From G965200765 sp965203865 (GTDB taxonomy: Bacteria > Pseudomonadota > Gammaproteobacteria > Arenicellales > JAJDZL01): 64,000 nucleotides of DNA. Location: the NCBI GenBank assembly GCA_965203865.1, contig OZ241916.1, positions 2,666,001 through 2,730,000 of the forward strand, written 5' to 3'. Position numbers and translations under genes: made by a program. Shown here one piece after another: positions 53,807-62,200 of the stretch (position 1 is the stretch's first letter; the number at the start of each line of letters is the position of its first letter). The notes beneath the pieces were generated by a model, which saw nothing but the letters and a program-made list of their open reading frames with translations, ran no database searches and was not told the DNA's origin.

Positions 53807-54105
53807 TGAACGAAGTACCAGACCATCAAGGTGTCAACGTTGTAATTGGAGGGCGAGAGTACTTTGTCTCTTGCTCCGATTCCGAGCGAGGGAATCTGCT
53901 GAAGGCTGCTCAGTACCTGAATACTGATCTTGAAGAAATCCAGCAGAGCAATCGATCGTTAAACTTCGAAAAATGCGTCGTCATGGTAGCACTGAATCTG
54001 GCGGCAGACCTGATTCAGCAGTCAACAATACAAGAATCGCAGACACAAAAAGATGCAACCATTGCAAAACTTGTGCAAAAAATTGATACTGTATTGAATG
54101 AATGA
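53806..54105 (+). CDS. zapA: cell division protein ZapA
   Basis: A 99-residue FtsZ-associated protein: VNVVIGGREYFVSCSDSERG is the N-terminal ZapA domain, FEKCVVMVALNLAADLIQQ the coiled-coil dimerisation helix. It stabilises FtsZ protofilaments at midcell. It is followed by the 6S RNA and ygfA, as in E. coli. Confidence 0.92.
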   Translation: MNEVPDHQGVNVVIGGREYFVSCSDSERGNLLKAAQYLNTDLEEIQQSNRSLNFEKCVVMVALNLAADLIQQSTIQESQTQKDATIAKLVQKIDTVLNE

Positions 54106-54112
54106 CTATAAT
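54083..54112 (+). promoter_or_regulatory. probable 6S RNA promoter
   Basis: TTGATA at 54083-54088 and TATAAT at 54107-54112, spaced 18 bp, lie at the end of zapA and would start transcription near 54119, just upstream of the 6S RNA. Confidence 0.55.
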
Positions 54113-54118
54113 TTTTAC

Positions 54119-54357
54119 CATGGCGATAATGATTACTTCGGTCGCCTGTAGTGTACGAGTCGATTCTTTCGCCTTAGAACCTAAATTATTTTTAGGGGAC
54201 AGTGTGCGGCATCTGTTGTGAGCATCGCCGGCTTGCACAGCTAATCCGTTGCGAAGCACCTGATGATGCCCTTTTTGTACCCACCTTGAACATCGTGGTT
54301 CAAGGTTCAGAAGTCGGCACGGCACGTGCGGGCGACCTGCTTTAACCAGTATCCGCC
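54119..54357 (+). ncRNA. ssrS: 6S RNA
   Basis: Located between zapA and ygfA, the conserved site in gammaproteobacteria. The closing stem pairs GGTCGCC (54140-54146) with GGCGACC (54331-54337), extended by GGCGATA near 54123 with TATCCGCC near 54350. ACCTTGAACATCGTGGTTC and caagg near 54281-54304 match the E. coli 6S segment with CCTTGAACC...GGTTCAAGG, and gtgagcatcg resembles the central-bubble flank. 6S RNA mimics an open promoter and sequesters sigma-70 RNA polymerase in stationary phase. Exact ends are estimates. Confidence 0.88.
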
Positions 54358-54359
54358 TT

Positions 54360-54959
54360 TTGAACACTAGCAATAGTCAATTAACTGTCCGAAAGCAAAT
54401 TCGGAGTGCTCGCCGCAACCTTTCTGTACGGCAACAGCGCAAAGCCGGTTTCAAGCTCGCTCAGCTTGTGCTGCATCATCCCCGTTTTCTTTCAAGTAAA
54501 CGCGTTGCGTTCTATTTGCCCAACGACGGGGAGATTGATCCGACTGGTGCACTTGATCGTGCATTGAACATCGGGAAACTCTGCTATCTGCCAGTGCTGT
54601 ACCGTGGTGGTGTAAACCGACTTCTGTTTGGACGCGTAACCCGTGAATCAAAGTTCACTCCAAACCGATTTGGCATTCCTGAGCCGAATATTGCTACGGA
54701 AGGATGGGTATACCCTCTGGAACTTGACCTTATGCTGACACCGCTGGTAGCATTTGATATTCTTGGTAATCGAATTGGCATGGGAGGCGGTTTTTACGAT
54801 AATACGCTGAGTTATCTGCGACCTGAACGCAATTGGCGCAGGCCCTATGTTTTGGGGCTTGCTCATGAATTTCAGAGAATCAACTCGATTAAGGAAAACA
54901 AGTGGGATATCCCGCTCCAAACTGTAATCACAGACAAGCAAGTCTACAACTTTAAATGA
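54360..54959 (+). CDS. ygfA: 5-formyltetrahydrofolate cyclo-ligase
   Basis: A 199-residue enzyme that converts 5-formyl-THF to 5,10-methenyl-THF with ATP. RKQIRSARRNLSVRQQRKAG opens the family domain; VAFYLPNDGEIDPT and GMGGGFYDNTLSYLRPER are the substrate and ATP loops. The start is TTG at 54360, directly after the 6S RNA, consistent with the shared transcript known from E. coli. Confidence 0.93.
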   Translation: MNTSNSQLTVRKQIRSARRNLSVRQQRKAGFKLAQLVLHHPRFLSSKRVAFYLPNDGEIDPTGALDRALNIGKLCYLPVLYRGGVNRLLFGRVTRESKFTPNRFGIPEPNIATEGWVYPLELDLMLTPLVAFDILGNRIGMGGGFYDNTLSYLRPERNWRRPYVLGLAHEFQRINSIKENKWDIPLQTVITDKQVYNFK

Positions 54960-55438
54960 TGGTGATGAAAAAGATGAACTACTGGCTAATGAAAAACGAA
55001 CCTGACGATTATTCCATTGATGATTTAATGGAAGATCCAAAGCAAACCGCGCATTGGGACGGAGTCAGAAATTTTCAGGTGCGAAATTTTTTTCGAGATG
55101 TAATGAAGCCCGGAGATATGGCTTTCTTTTACCATTCCAACTGTGCTGTTCCAGGTATTGTCGGTACAATGGAAATTGTTAGCAGTGCATACCCCGATCA
55201 CACTGCATTCGATGAAACCGAAAAATACTACGATCCCAAAAGCGACCCGGACAATCCCCGGTGGCTAATGGTTGACGTACAGTTTCGAGAAAAATTCAAG
55301 GACATCATACCGTTGTCGGATTTGAGAAAACAAGAGAAACTTGCTGAAATGCTGATATTGAGGCGCGGGAATCGCTTGTCGGTTACACCAGTTACAGAAA
55401 GCGAGTGGAACTTCATACTCGGAATGGTGGCACGCTAG
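54956..55438 (+). CDS. EVE domain protein
   Basis: A 160-residue EVE-domain protein related to human thymocyte nuclear protein 1. NYWLMKNEPDDYSIDDLM is the signature start, then HWDGVRNFQVRNFFRDVMKP, MAFFYHSNC and PRWLMVDVQF. The domain belongs to the PUA-like fold that reads modified bases in DNA or RNA. Its position after ygfA is common in gammaproteobacteria. The ATG at 54956 overlaps the ygfA stop; ATG 54965 or 54974 are alternatives. Confidence 0.93.
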   Translation: MMVMKKMNYWLMKNEPDDYSIDDLMEDPKQTAHWDGVRNFQVRNFFRDVMKPGDMAFFYHSNCAVPGIVGTMEIVSSAYPDHTAFDETEKYYDPKSDPDNPRWLMVDVQFREKFKDIIPLSDLRKQEKLAEMLILRRGNRLSVTPVTESEWNFILGMVAR

Positions 55439-55479
55439 CGAAATTCAGGAACTTGCTACTGCAGAAATCGGTAAAATTT

Positions 55480-55688
55480 TTACTGCATTGGTGCCAGAGG
55501 AAAAGCCTTGGATTCATGCGGGTCTGGATTCGAAAAAGTCAAGAATTTCACTTCTCGCCACTCAAGCATCATCTGCGTCGATACGCTCGCAGTAGCACCT
55601 CCGATTTTTATAGATTCAACTTGAAAGGCCCTCTGCAATATCCGGCAGCATGCCAGCTTGCAGAGAGCCTGTGCTGATTCTTTCTTCC
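55480..55688. repeat. duplicated 3' flank of the Calx-beta genes, copy 1
   Basis: This spacer is clearly homologous to 59080-59280: aaaagccttgg, ttcatgc, ctggattcgaaaaag and agattcaacttgaaagg recur in order, and both lead into the stop codon of a Calx-beta/barrel gene. So the tandem gene duplication included about 200 bp of downstream sequence. Confidence 0.8.
55626..55670 (-). terminator. hairpin downstream of the first Calx-beta gene
   Basis: AGGCCCTCTGCAA (55626-55638) pairs with TTGCAGAGAGCCT (55658-55670), twelve of thirteen positions. Only three T residues follow on the minus strand, so termination may be inefficient or Rho-assisted. The equivalent, perfectly paired stem follows the second gene. 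Confidence 0.6.
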
Positions 55689-58625
55689 CTACCAGTTCAT
55701 CTGCCCTGTCAGCATGACCCTGTGGTCAGGCAGCTTACCACTCGCTTCGCGACGCTCGAACTCCAAGCCCGAGGATACCGCCGACCCGCCTGCATAGCGC
55801 ATGCCCATGCGGTAGTCCCGCCTACTGCCGTCTTCCACTCCGAATCCAACGTAAGGCGTGTGCAGGCCGCTCATTCCATACAGTCGGTAGCCGACTTCTG
55901 CTTCCAGACGCGTTACCAAACTATTCTCTTCGGACGATACGCGACTGACGGCGCTGCTGTCCCAGAGAGAGTCAACCCCGCTTTCTGCCTGCCCGTGCGA
56001 CAGAGAAGATCTGTAGGTTAATCCGGTATCTTGACCGCCCAGATTGGATCCCGCAGTCAAGCTGGCACCCCAATTCTTCCGATCGCTTTCATGTTCCACC
56101 AAGGCGCGAGCCGTCCCAATCACCTTCATTCCGGTCGCAGAATCGCTGTAGTCCGCACTGCCGCCTATCTCAAAGCCAGTTCCGGTGTCGCCGTCGCCGC
56201 CATCCCAGCGCACGCCGGCCTCGCCCGACAGCACCAGCGAAGCACCAGATTCAAGCACACTGCCATGATGCCTCTCAATCGCAATGCGCACCCCGTGCGC
56301 CTGGGATTTTGAACCCGTCGGACGTCGCTGGCTCCCCTTAACCTTGGTCTCCAGCCCCCAGGCCTCACCCTTCAGATCCACCTGAATCAAACGGCCGTCT
56401 GCTGAACCATCAGACGAAAGGCGATAGCGACCGCCCAGAGCTGCGCTAGTCAGCGTCATCTTGCTAGATACTTCTTCTAAATTATCATCATTGTAGTTAA
56501 CCTTCCCCCTGCCATACCCGACAGCCGCCCACAGGCTTGCCAATTCCGACAATATCCAGCCAACGTAGGGATTCAACGTATTCACCCGCATCTTCACCGT
56601 TCCTTCGCTACCGCCGGTACTGCCCTGATAGCCGAAGCTTCCTTTCGACACCCCAACCGCCAGGCCGAACAGAACGCCGGAGTCGCTCATCATGTCGGTT
56701 CCAATATTGACAGAAGCCAGTTCACCGTCCCACCTTAACGCATCTGCGCCGCGTCCCGACAATTTGCGATAGTCAATCGAACCCCACACCGTCGGACTGC
56801 CGGAAAGGCCCCCGCCAGACTCATCCGCCGAGCCGCTCGCACCCAGACTGGCACTCGGCGAGTAGACAAAACTCGCGCCGTCCAGCGAACGGTACAGCGA
56901 CATTTCCGAACGCTGCAAGCCGCGGTCCCGCTCGCGGTTGTGCCGCACTGCACGCTCCAGAGTCGAAAGCAAACCGCCGTCCGCAAACCCGCTAGCCCGC
57001 GGCGAAACCACAGCCGCCCCGCCAACCATCGTAGCTATCCGATCGCCGACCGCGGTCAGTACGCTCGTGGTAACCTCAAGCGCAACTTCCCCTACAATCT
57101 CCGTGTCCAGCTCGTCCAGCACCGACACATCGCTGTCTGCCGGCGTATCGTTGTCCGTGATTGTGCCGGTGCCGCTCGCCGTCACAATGCCCGCACCCGA
57201 CGCACTGCTCAGCGTGACCACTACTGTCTCGTTCGCCTCTTGTATAGTGTCCCCCGTCACCGATACCGGAATCGTCTTGCTGGTATCCCCCACCGCAAAC
57301 GTCAGCACACCGGCGGTGACAGCCGTGTAGTCGGTACCCGAAGTCGCCGTGCCACTGCCCGCATCGGCGTAGTTCACCGTCACCTGAGTCGCTGCCGCCG
57401 GCGAAAGCGTCACCGTGAATGTCAGATCCACTGAGCTACTGTCACCCTCCGTCACGCTCGGCGAGTCGATTGAAAGGCCCACATCGTCGTTGGTGATTGT
57501 CCCGGTGCCGCTTGCCATCACGATGTTCGCGCCCGACGACGCACTGCTCAGCGTAATCACGACCGTTTCGTCCGCCTCGGGTGTCGTGTCCCCCGTCACC
57601 GACACCGTAATCGTCTTGCTCGTCTCAGTCGCCGCAAACGTCAGCATACCGGCGGGGACAGCCGTGTAGTCGGTACCCGAAGTCGCCGTTCCGCTGCCCG
57701 CATCGGCGTAGTTCACCGTCACCTGAGCCGTTGCCGCCGGCGAAAGCGTCACCGTGAATGTCAGATCCACCGAGCCGCTGTCGCCCTCCGTCACGCTCGC
57801 ATTGGCGATCGATAGGCCTGGGTCGTCGTCGGTGGTCGTCATCGCCACATTCACATTGGACAGTCCATTGTAGCCGCTGTCAGCGGAGCTTGAAGGGTTG
57901 AGCACTACGTTGTAACTCTGCGTGCCGTCGGAAATCGAATCGTCTTTCCCGGTTACCGTCACTGTCTGCGCAGTGTTGTAGTTCGTGCTTGTAAAGCTTA
58001 GCGAGTTGGGGGATATGCTCGCCTCGCTGGTGTCTGAAAGAGAAACATCAACCGTTACATTGCCACTAGGCGCTTCCCCCAGCCGTACCGTGAACGTTGA
58101 CGTGCTGCCCGCCTCTGTGACCGCGCTACTGTTGGTGGGTGTGCTTGTTCTAATTTCCTTGACCGTCGGCTTGATCGTGAAGCTACCCATGGGTATATTT
58201 CCGCCGGGACCAGGACCGCTTACAAAAGGAGAGCCACGCATAACGTACATGGTAACAGTTGTATCCGATGTGATGTTTCCAGTAAAACTGAATATCGCAT
58301 TAAAAGAGCACCTGGCATTGCCGGTTCCGCCGACCCGAGAAGCACTGCTAACAGTAAGTCCCGTCGGGTGTCCACTGAGCACGATACGGCTACCATTAAA
58401 TGCGCCCGTCAAAAACCACGACCCACAACTTGGGATATTATCGGATCGAATAGTCGCTCCGTTCATTTCATCTTCGTATACCTGGCTCGGTGTAACAGCA
58501 AACGCAACCGGGGTTGCAAGAACAGCAAAAGCAATGCTGAGGCAAGCAACTAGACGAAAATACGCGCCTTGGCAAATTGCACCCGTTCGGCAGGTGCGAG
58601 CAGAAATTTCAGCCCCCCCCCCCAA
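55689..58625 (-). CDS. Calx-beta repeat surface protein with C-terminal barrel-like domain, phase-variable start
   Basis: A 978-residue exported protein. After a signal-like segment (RLVACLSIAFAVLATPVAFA) and a non-repetitive region come one divergent repeat (about 155-270) and two canonical Calx-beta repeats with SVTEGDSGSVDLTFTVTLSP and TSKTITVSVTGDT. Residues about 500-978 form a domain rich in alternating polar and hydrophobic residues, with MSLYRSLDGASFVYSPSA at its start and HRVMLTGQMNW at its end; a terminal aromatic residue suits an outer-membrane barrel. The only start in frame is TTG 58625, which runs straight into a G-tract, so tract length would set whether it is read. Paralogous to 59281-64000 and visibly richer in G and C than the rest of the window. 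Confidence 0.85.
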   Translation of the reverse strand: MGGGAEISARTCRTGAICQGAYFRLVACLSIAFAVLATPVAFAVTPSQVYEDEMNGATIRSDNIPSCGSWFLTGAFNGSRIVLSGHPTGLTVSSASRVGGTGNARCSFNAIFSFTGNITSDTTVTMYVMRGSPFVSGPGPGGNIPMGSFTIKPTVKEIRTSTPTNSSAVTEAGSTSTFTVRLGEAPSGNVTVDVSLSDTSEASISPNSLSFTSTNYNTAQTVTVTGKDDSISDGTQSYNVVLNPSSSADSGYNGLSNVNVAMTTTDDDPGLSIANASVTEGDSGSVDLTFTVTLSPAATAQVTVNYADAGSGTATSGTDYTAVPAGMLTFAATETSKTITVSVTGDTTPEADETVVITLSSASSGANIVMASGTGTITNDDVGLSIDSPSVTEGDSSSVDLTFTVTLSPAAATQVTVNYADAGSGTATSGTDYTAVTAGVLTFAVGDTSKTIPVSVTGDTIQEANETVVVTLSSASGAGIVTASGTGTITDNDTPADSDVSVLDELDTEIVGEVALEVTTSVLTAVGDRIATMVGGAAVVSPRASGFADGGLLSTLERAVRHNRERDRGLQRSEMSLYRSLDGASFVYSPSASLGASGSADESGGGLSGSPTVWGSIDYRKLSGRGADALRWDGELASVNIGTDMMSDSGVLFGLAVGVSKGSFGYQGSTGGSEGTVKMRVNTLNPYVGWILSELASLWAAVGYGRGKVNYNDDNLEEVSSKMTLTSAALGGRYRLSSDGSADGRLIQVDLKGEAWGLETKVKGSQRRPTGSKSQAHGVRIAIERHHGSVLESGASLVLSGEAGVRWDGGDGDTGTGFEIGGSADYSDSATGMKVIGTARALVEHESDRKNWGASLTAGSNLGGQDTGLTYRSSLSHGQAESGVDSLWDSSAVSRVSSEENSLVTRLEAEVGYRLYGMSGLHTPYVGFGVEDGSRRDYRMGMRYAGGSAVSSGLEFERREASGKLPDHRVMLTGQMNW
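58613..58623 (-). repeat. poly-G tract (11) at the translation start
   Basis: Eleven consecutive C on the plus strand, G on the coding strand. The first G completes the TTG start codon, and the next ten occupy codons two to four plus the first base of codon five. Gain or loss of one base moves the start out of frame. Homopolymeric G tracts of this length are classical slippage sites in surface-protein genes. Confidence 0.85.
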
Positions 58626-59217
58626 CTTATTTTATTTGCCAGCGTAGCAAAATTCTTTCGACTGCAATGCCTGGCAATTAGTGAGATTAGCATCAATTTC
58701 AATTTCATCAACCTGTACCCCAAAATCCTTTTATCGCAAGAGCAAGATATGCAATTTACCCCTGCTCTTAATGATCAGAAAAATATTTCAGTATTATAAA
58801 CCACCCGGGCAGGAAAAATTCACTCGTAATTTAATGTACTTACCCCCCCCCCGAATCAAAAATTCAATTGAAATCAATTAATTATGAATGCCACTTAAAA
58901 CACTAAAATCAGGGAATTACGGGCTATGAACTTGGATTGACGGCTGTGAATTCATTCTAAAAGTCTGCAAAAATTGAAAAATTAGTGCCAGCAGGCTAGT
59001 ATTGCTTTTGCGACTTCTTGACTTTGACGAGTAGTGCCCTTATGAAATATTCACATTTTGAAATTAGGCACTGCATTAGGGAATTGCCAGAGAAAAAGCC
59101 TTGGGTTCATGCAGGTTTGGATTCGAAAAAGCCAAGAAATTCGCTTCTCTACACTCAAGCATGCCTGCGACGATACACTCGCCGAAACGCTCTCGACTTT
59201 TTACAGATTCAACTTGA
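58626..59217. other. upstream region of the first Calx-beta gene
   Basis: About 590 bp between the two paralogues. It contains a TATAAT (minus strand, 58793-58798), the best -10 for the gene at 58625, and a second C10/G10 tract at 58843-58852 about 45 bp further upstream. The segment 59080-59217 is part of the duplicated 3' flank of the second gene. I see no gene here. Confidence 0.6.
58843..58852 (-). repeat. poly-G tract (10) upstream of the promoter
   Basis: Ten C on the plus strand, about 45 bp upstream of the TATAAT at 58793-58798 on the minus strand. In other bacteria tracts of this kind near promoters tune expression by altering spacing to activator or polymerase contacts. Confidence 0.75.
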
Positions 59218-59218
59218 A

Positions 59219-59263
59219 AGGCCTTCTGCAAGCCGGCATGCAACCGGATATTGCAGAAGGCCT
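59219..59263 (-). terminator. perfect hairpin downstream of the second Calx-beta gene
   Basis: AGGCCTTCTGCAA (59219-59231) and TTGCAGAAGGCCT (59251-59263) form a perfect 13-bp stem with a 19-base loop, 18 bp after the stop at 59281 on the minus strand. The following T tract is short (TTTC), so it may be a partial terminator. Confidence 0.7.
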
Positions 59264-59280
59264 ATACTGATTCTTTATTC

Positions 59281-62200
59281 CTACCAGTTCATCCGCCCTG
59301 TCAGCATGACCCTGTGGTCAGGCCGCTTGCTGCTCGCTTCGCGACGCTCGAACTCCAGGCCCGAGGATATCGCTGAACCGCTCGAATAGCGCATGCCGAC
59401 GCGGTAGTCCCGCCTGCTGCCGTCTTCCGCTCCGAATCCAACGTACGGCGTATGCAAACCGCTGCTTCCGTACAGTCGATAACCGACCTCCGCGTCCAGA
59501 CGCGTCGCCAAGCTATTCTCTCCAGACGACGCGCGACTGACGGCGCTGCTGTCCCACAGAGAGTCGACACCGCTTTCCGCCTGACCGTGCGACAGCGAAG
59601 ACCTGTAGGTCATGCCGGTCTCTCGACCATCCACCCGGCACCCCACAGTCAAGCCGGCGCCCCACTCCTTCCGGTCGCTTTCATGGTCCACCAAGACGCG
59701 GGCCGTCGCAACCACCTTCATTCCGGTCGCAGAATTGCCGTAGCTGGCAGCGCCGCCCATTTCAAAGCCGGTTCCGGTGTCGCCGTCGCCGCCGTCCCAG
59801 CGCACGCCGGCCTCGCCCGACAGCACCAGCGAAGCGCCGGATTCAAGCACGCCGCTGCGGTGCCTCTCAATCGCAATGCGCATCCCTTGCGCCCGCGACT
59901 TCGAACCCATCGGACGCTGCGCATCCCCCTCGACCTCGTTCTGCAGACCCCAGGCCTCGCCCTTCAGATCCACCTGAACCAAACGGCCGTCTGCCGAACC
60001 ACTAGCTGAAAACAGGCGATAGCGACCGCCAAAAGCCGCACTGGCCAGCTTCATCTTGCTGGAGGCCGCTTCGGTATCTTCGTCGTTGTAGCTGATCTTG
60101 CCCCTGCCGTAGCCGACCGCCGCCCACAGGCTCGCCGACTCCGACAGCGACCAGCCAACATAGGGATTCAGCGTCTTCACCCGCATCTTCAGCACGCCGC
60201 CGGTGCCGCCGATACTGCCCCGATAGCCGAAGCTTCCCTTCGACGCGCCAACCGCCACGCCGACCAGAATGCCGGACTCGCTCAGCGTGTCGGTGCCAAT
60301 ATTCAGTGACGCCAGCTCGCCGTCCCATGTCAGCGCACCCTCGCCGCTGCCCGACATCTTGCGATAGTCAACCGAGCCCCACACTGTCAGGATGCCGGAA
60401 TGGCCCCCGCCGGACGCACCGGCCGAGCCAGTCGCACCTAGAGCACTCGGCGAGTAGACGAAGCTCGCACCGTCCAGTGAACGGTACAGCGACATCTCCG
60501 AACGCTCCAGTCCGCGGTCGCGTTCGCGATCGTGCTTCACGGCACGCGCCAGAATCGAAAGCAGGCCGCTGTTCGCAAACCCGCCAGTCGCCGGCACATC
60601 AACCGACGGCACGTCAATCGTTGGTACATCAACCGGCGCATTGACAACCGGCGGGGCAACCGCCGCGCCGCCGACCACCGAAGCCACCCGGCTGCTGACC
60701 GCCGCCACCACGCTCGTGGTAACCTCGCGCGCAACCTCCGCCACAATCTCCATGTCCAGCTCGTCCTGAACCAGCTCGTCGTTGTCCGTTATGGTGCCCG
60801 TGCCGCTGGCGGCCACCAGCGTGTACGACGGGTTCGGGTTGCTCAGGGTGACGACCACCGTCTCGTCCGGCTCCGACAGGATATCCCCGATCACTGAAAC
60901 CTCAATCGTCTGGGTTGTCACATTCGCCGCAAACGTCAGCGTGCCGCCGGCAATCGCCGCGTAGTCGACTCCCGACTCCGCCGTGCCCGTGCCTGCATCC
61001 GCATAGTCCACCGTCACCGGAGCCGTCGGCGCCGGCGCCAGCGTAACCGTGAACGTCAGCGTGACCGTCTCGTCCTCGTCGACCTCTTCAACAGTCGGCG
61101 AATCAATCGAAATGCCCGGGTCGTCGTTGGTAATCGTACCGGTGCCGCTTGATGTCGCAATCGCCGTGCCCGCAGACGCGCCGCTCAGCGTGACCACAAC
61201 GGTCTCGTTCGGCTCGAACGCCAGGTCGCCGGTCACCGACACCGTAATCGTCTTGCTCGTATCCCCCGCATTAAACGACAGCGAGCTGGCTGCGACCGCC
61301 GTGTAGTCGGTCACCGATGTCGCCGTACCGCCCGTAACGGCGTAGTTCACTGTCACATCCTGGTAGCTGGCCGGACTCAGCGAAACCGTGAAAACCAGGT
61401 CATTCGAATCGCCGTCATCGCCTTCTGCCATGCTCGGCGAGTCGATCGAAAAGCCCGGCGTGTCGTTGTCCCTGATCGTACCGGTGGCGCTCGCCGTCAC
61501 GATGTCCGCACCCGACGGACTGCTCAGCGTGACGACCACCGTCTCGTCCGGCTCGTTCACCGTGTCGCCCGTCACCGACACCGTAATCGTCTTGCTCGTC
61601 TCCCCCGGTTCAAACGTCAGCGTGGTGCTGGCGGCCAGCGCCGTGAAGTCGGTGCCCGAAGTCGCCGTGCCGCCCGTACGGGCGTAGTTCACCGTCACCT
61701 GAGACGACGATGCCGGACTCATCGTCACCGTGAACACCAGGTTCACCGAGCTGCTGTCGCCTTCCGTCACGCTCGCATCGGCAATCGAAAGACCCGGATC
61801 GTCGTTGGTGATCGTGCCGGTGCCGCTCGCCGTCGAGATGTTCGTGCCCGACGACGCACCGCTCAGCGTAATCACCACGGTCTCGTCCGACTCGTACGTC
61901 GCGTCCCCCGACACCGTCACCGTAAACGTCTGGGTCGTGGTCCCCGCCGCAAACGTCAGCGTGGTGCTGGAGGCAAGCGCCGTGTAGTCGGTCCCCGACG
62001 TCGCCGTGCCGGTACCCGCATCAGCGTAGTTCACCGTCTCCTGGATCGCCGATGCCGGACTCAGCGTCACCGTGAACGTCAGGTTCGTGGTGCTGCTGTC
62101 GCCCTCCGCCACGCTCGGCGAGTCGATCGAAAAGCTCGGCGTGTCGTTGTCCGTGATCGTACCCGTGCCGCTCGCCGTCGCGACCGCCGTGCCCGCCGAC

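Noticed and set aside
55405..55677. Plus-strand frame downstream of the EVE gene, with a similar frame at 59058-59270
   Set aside because: The similarity is explained by duplication of the 3' flank of the Calx-beta genes; neither frame has a ribosome-binding site and both contain the terminator hairpins.
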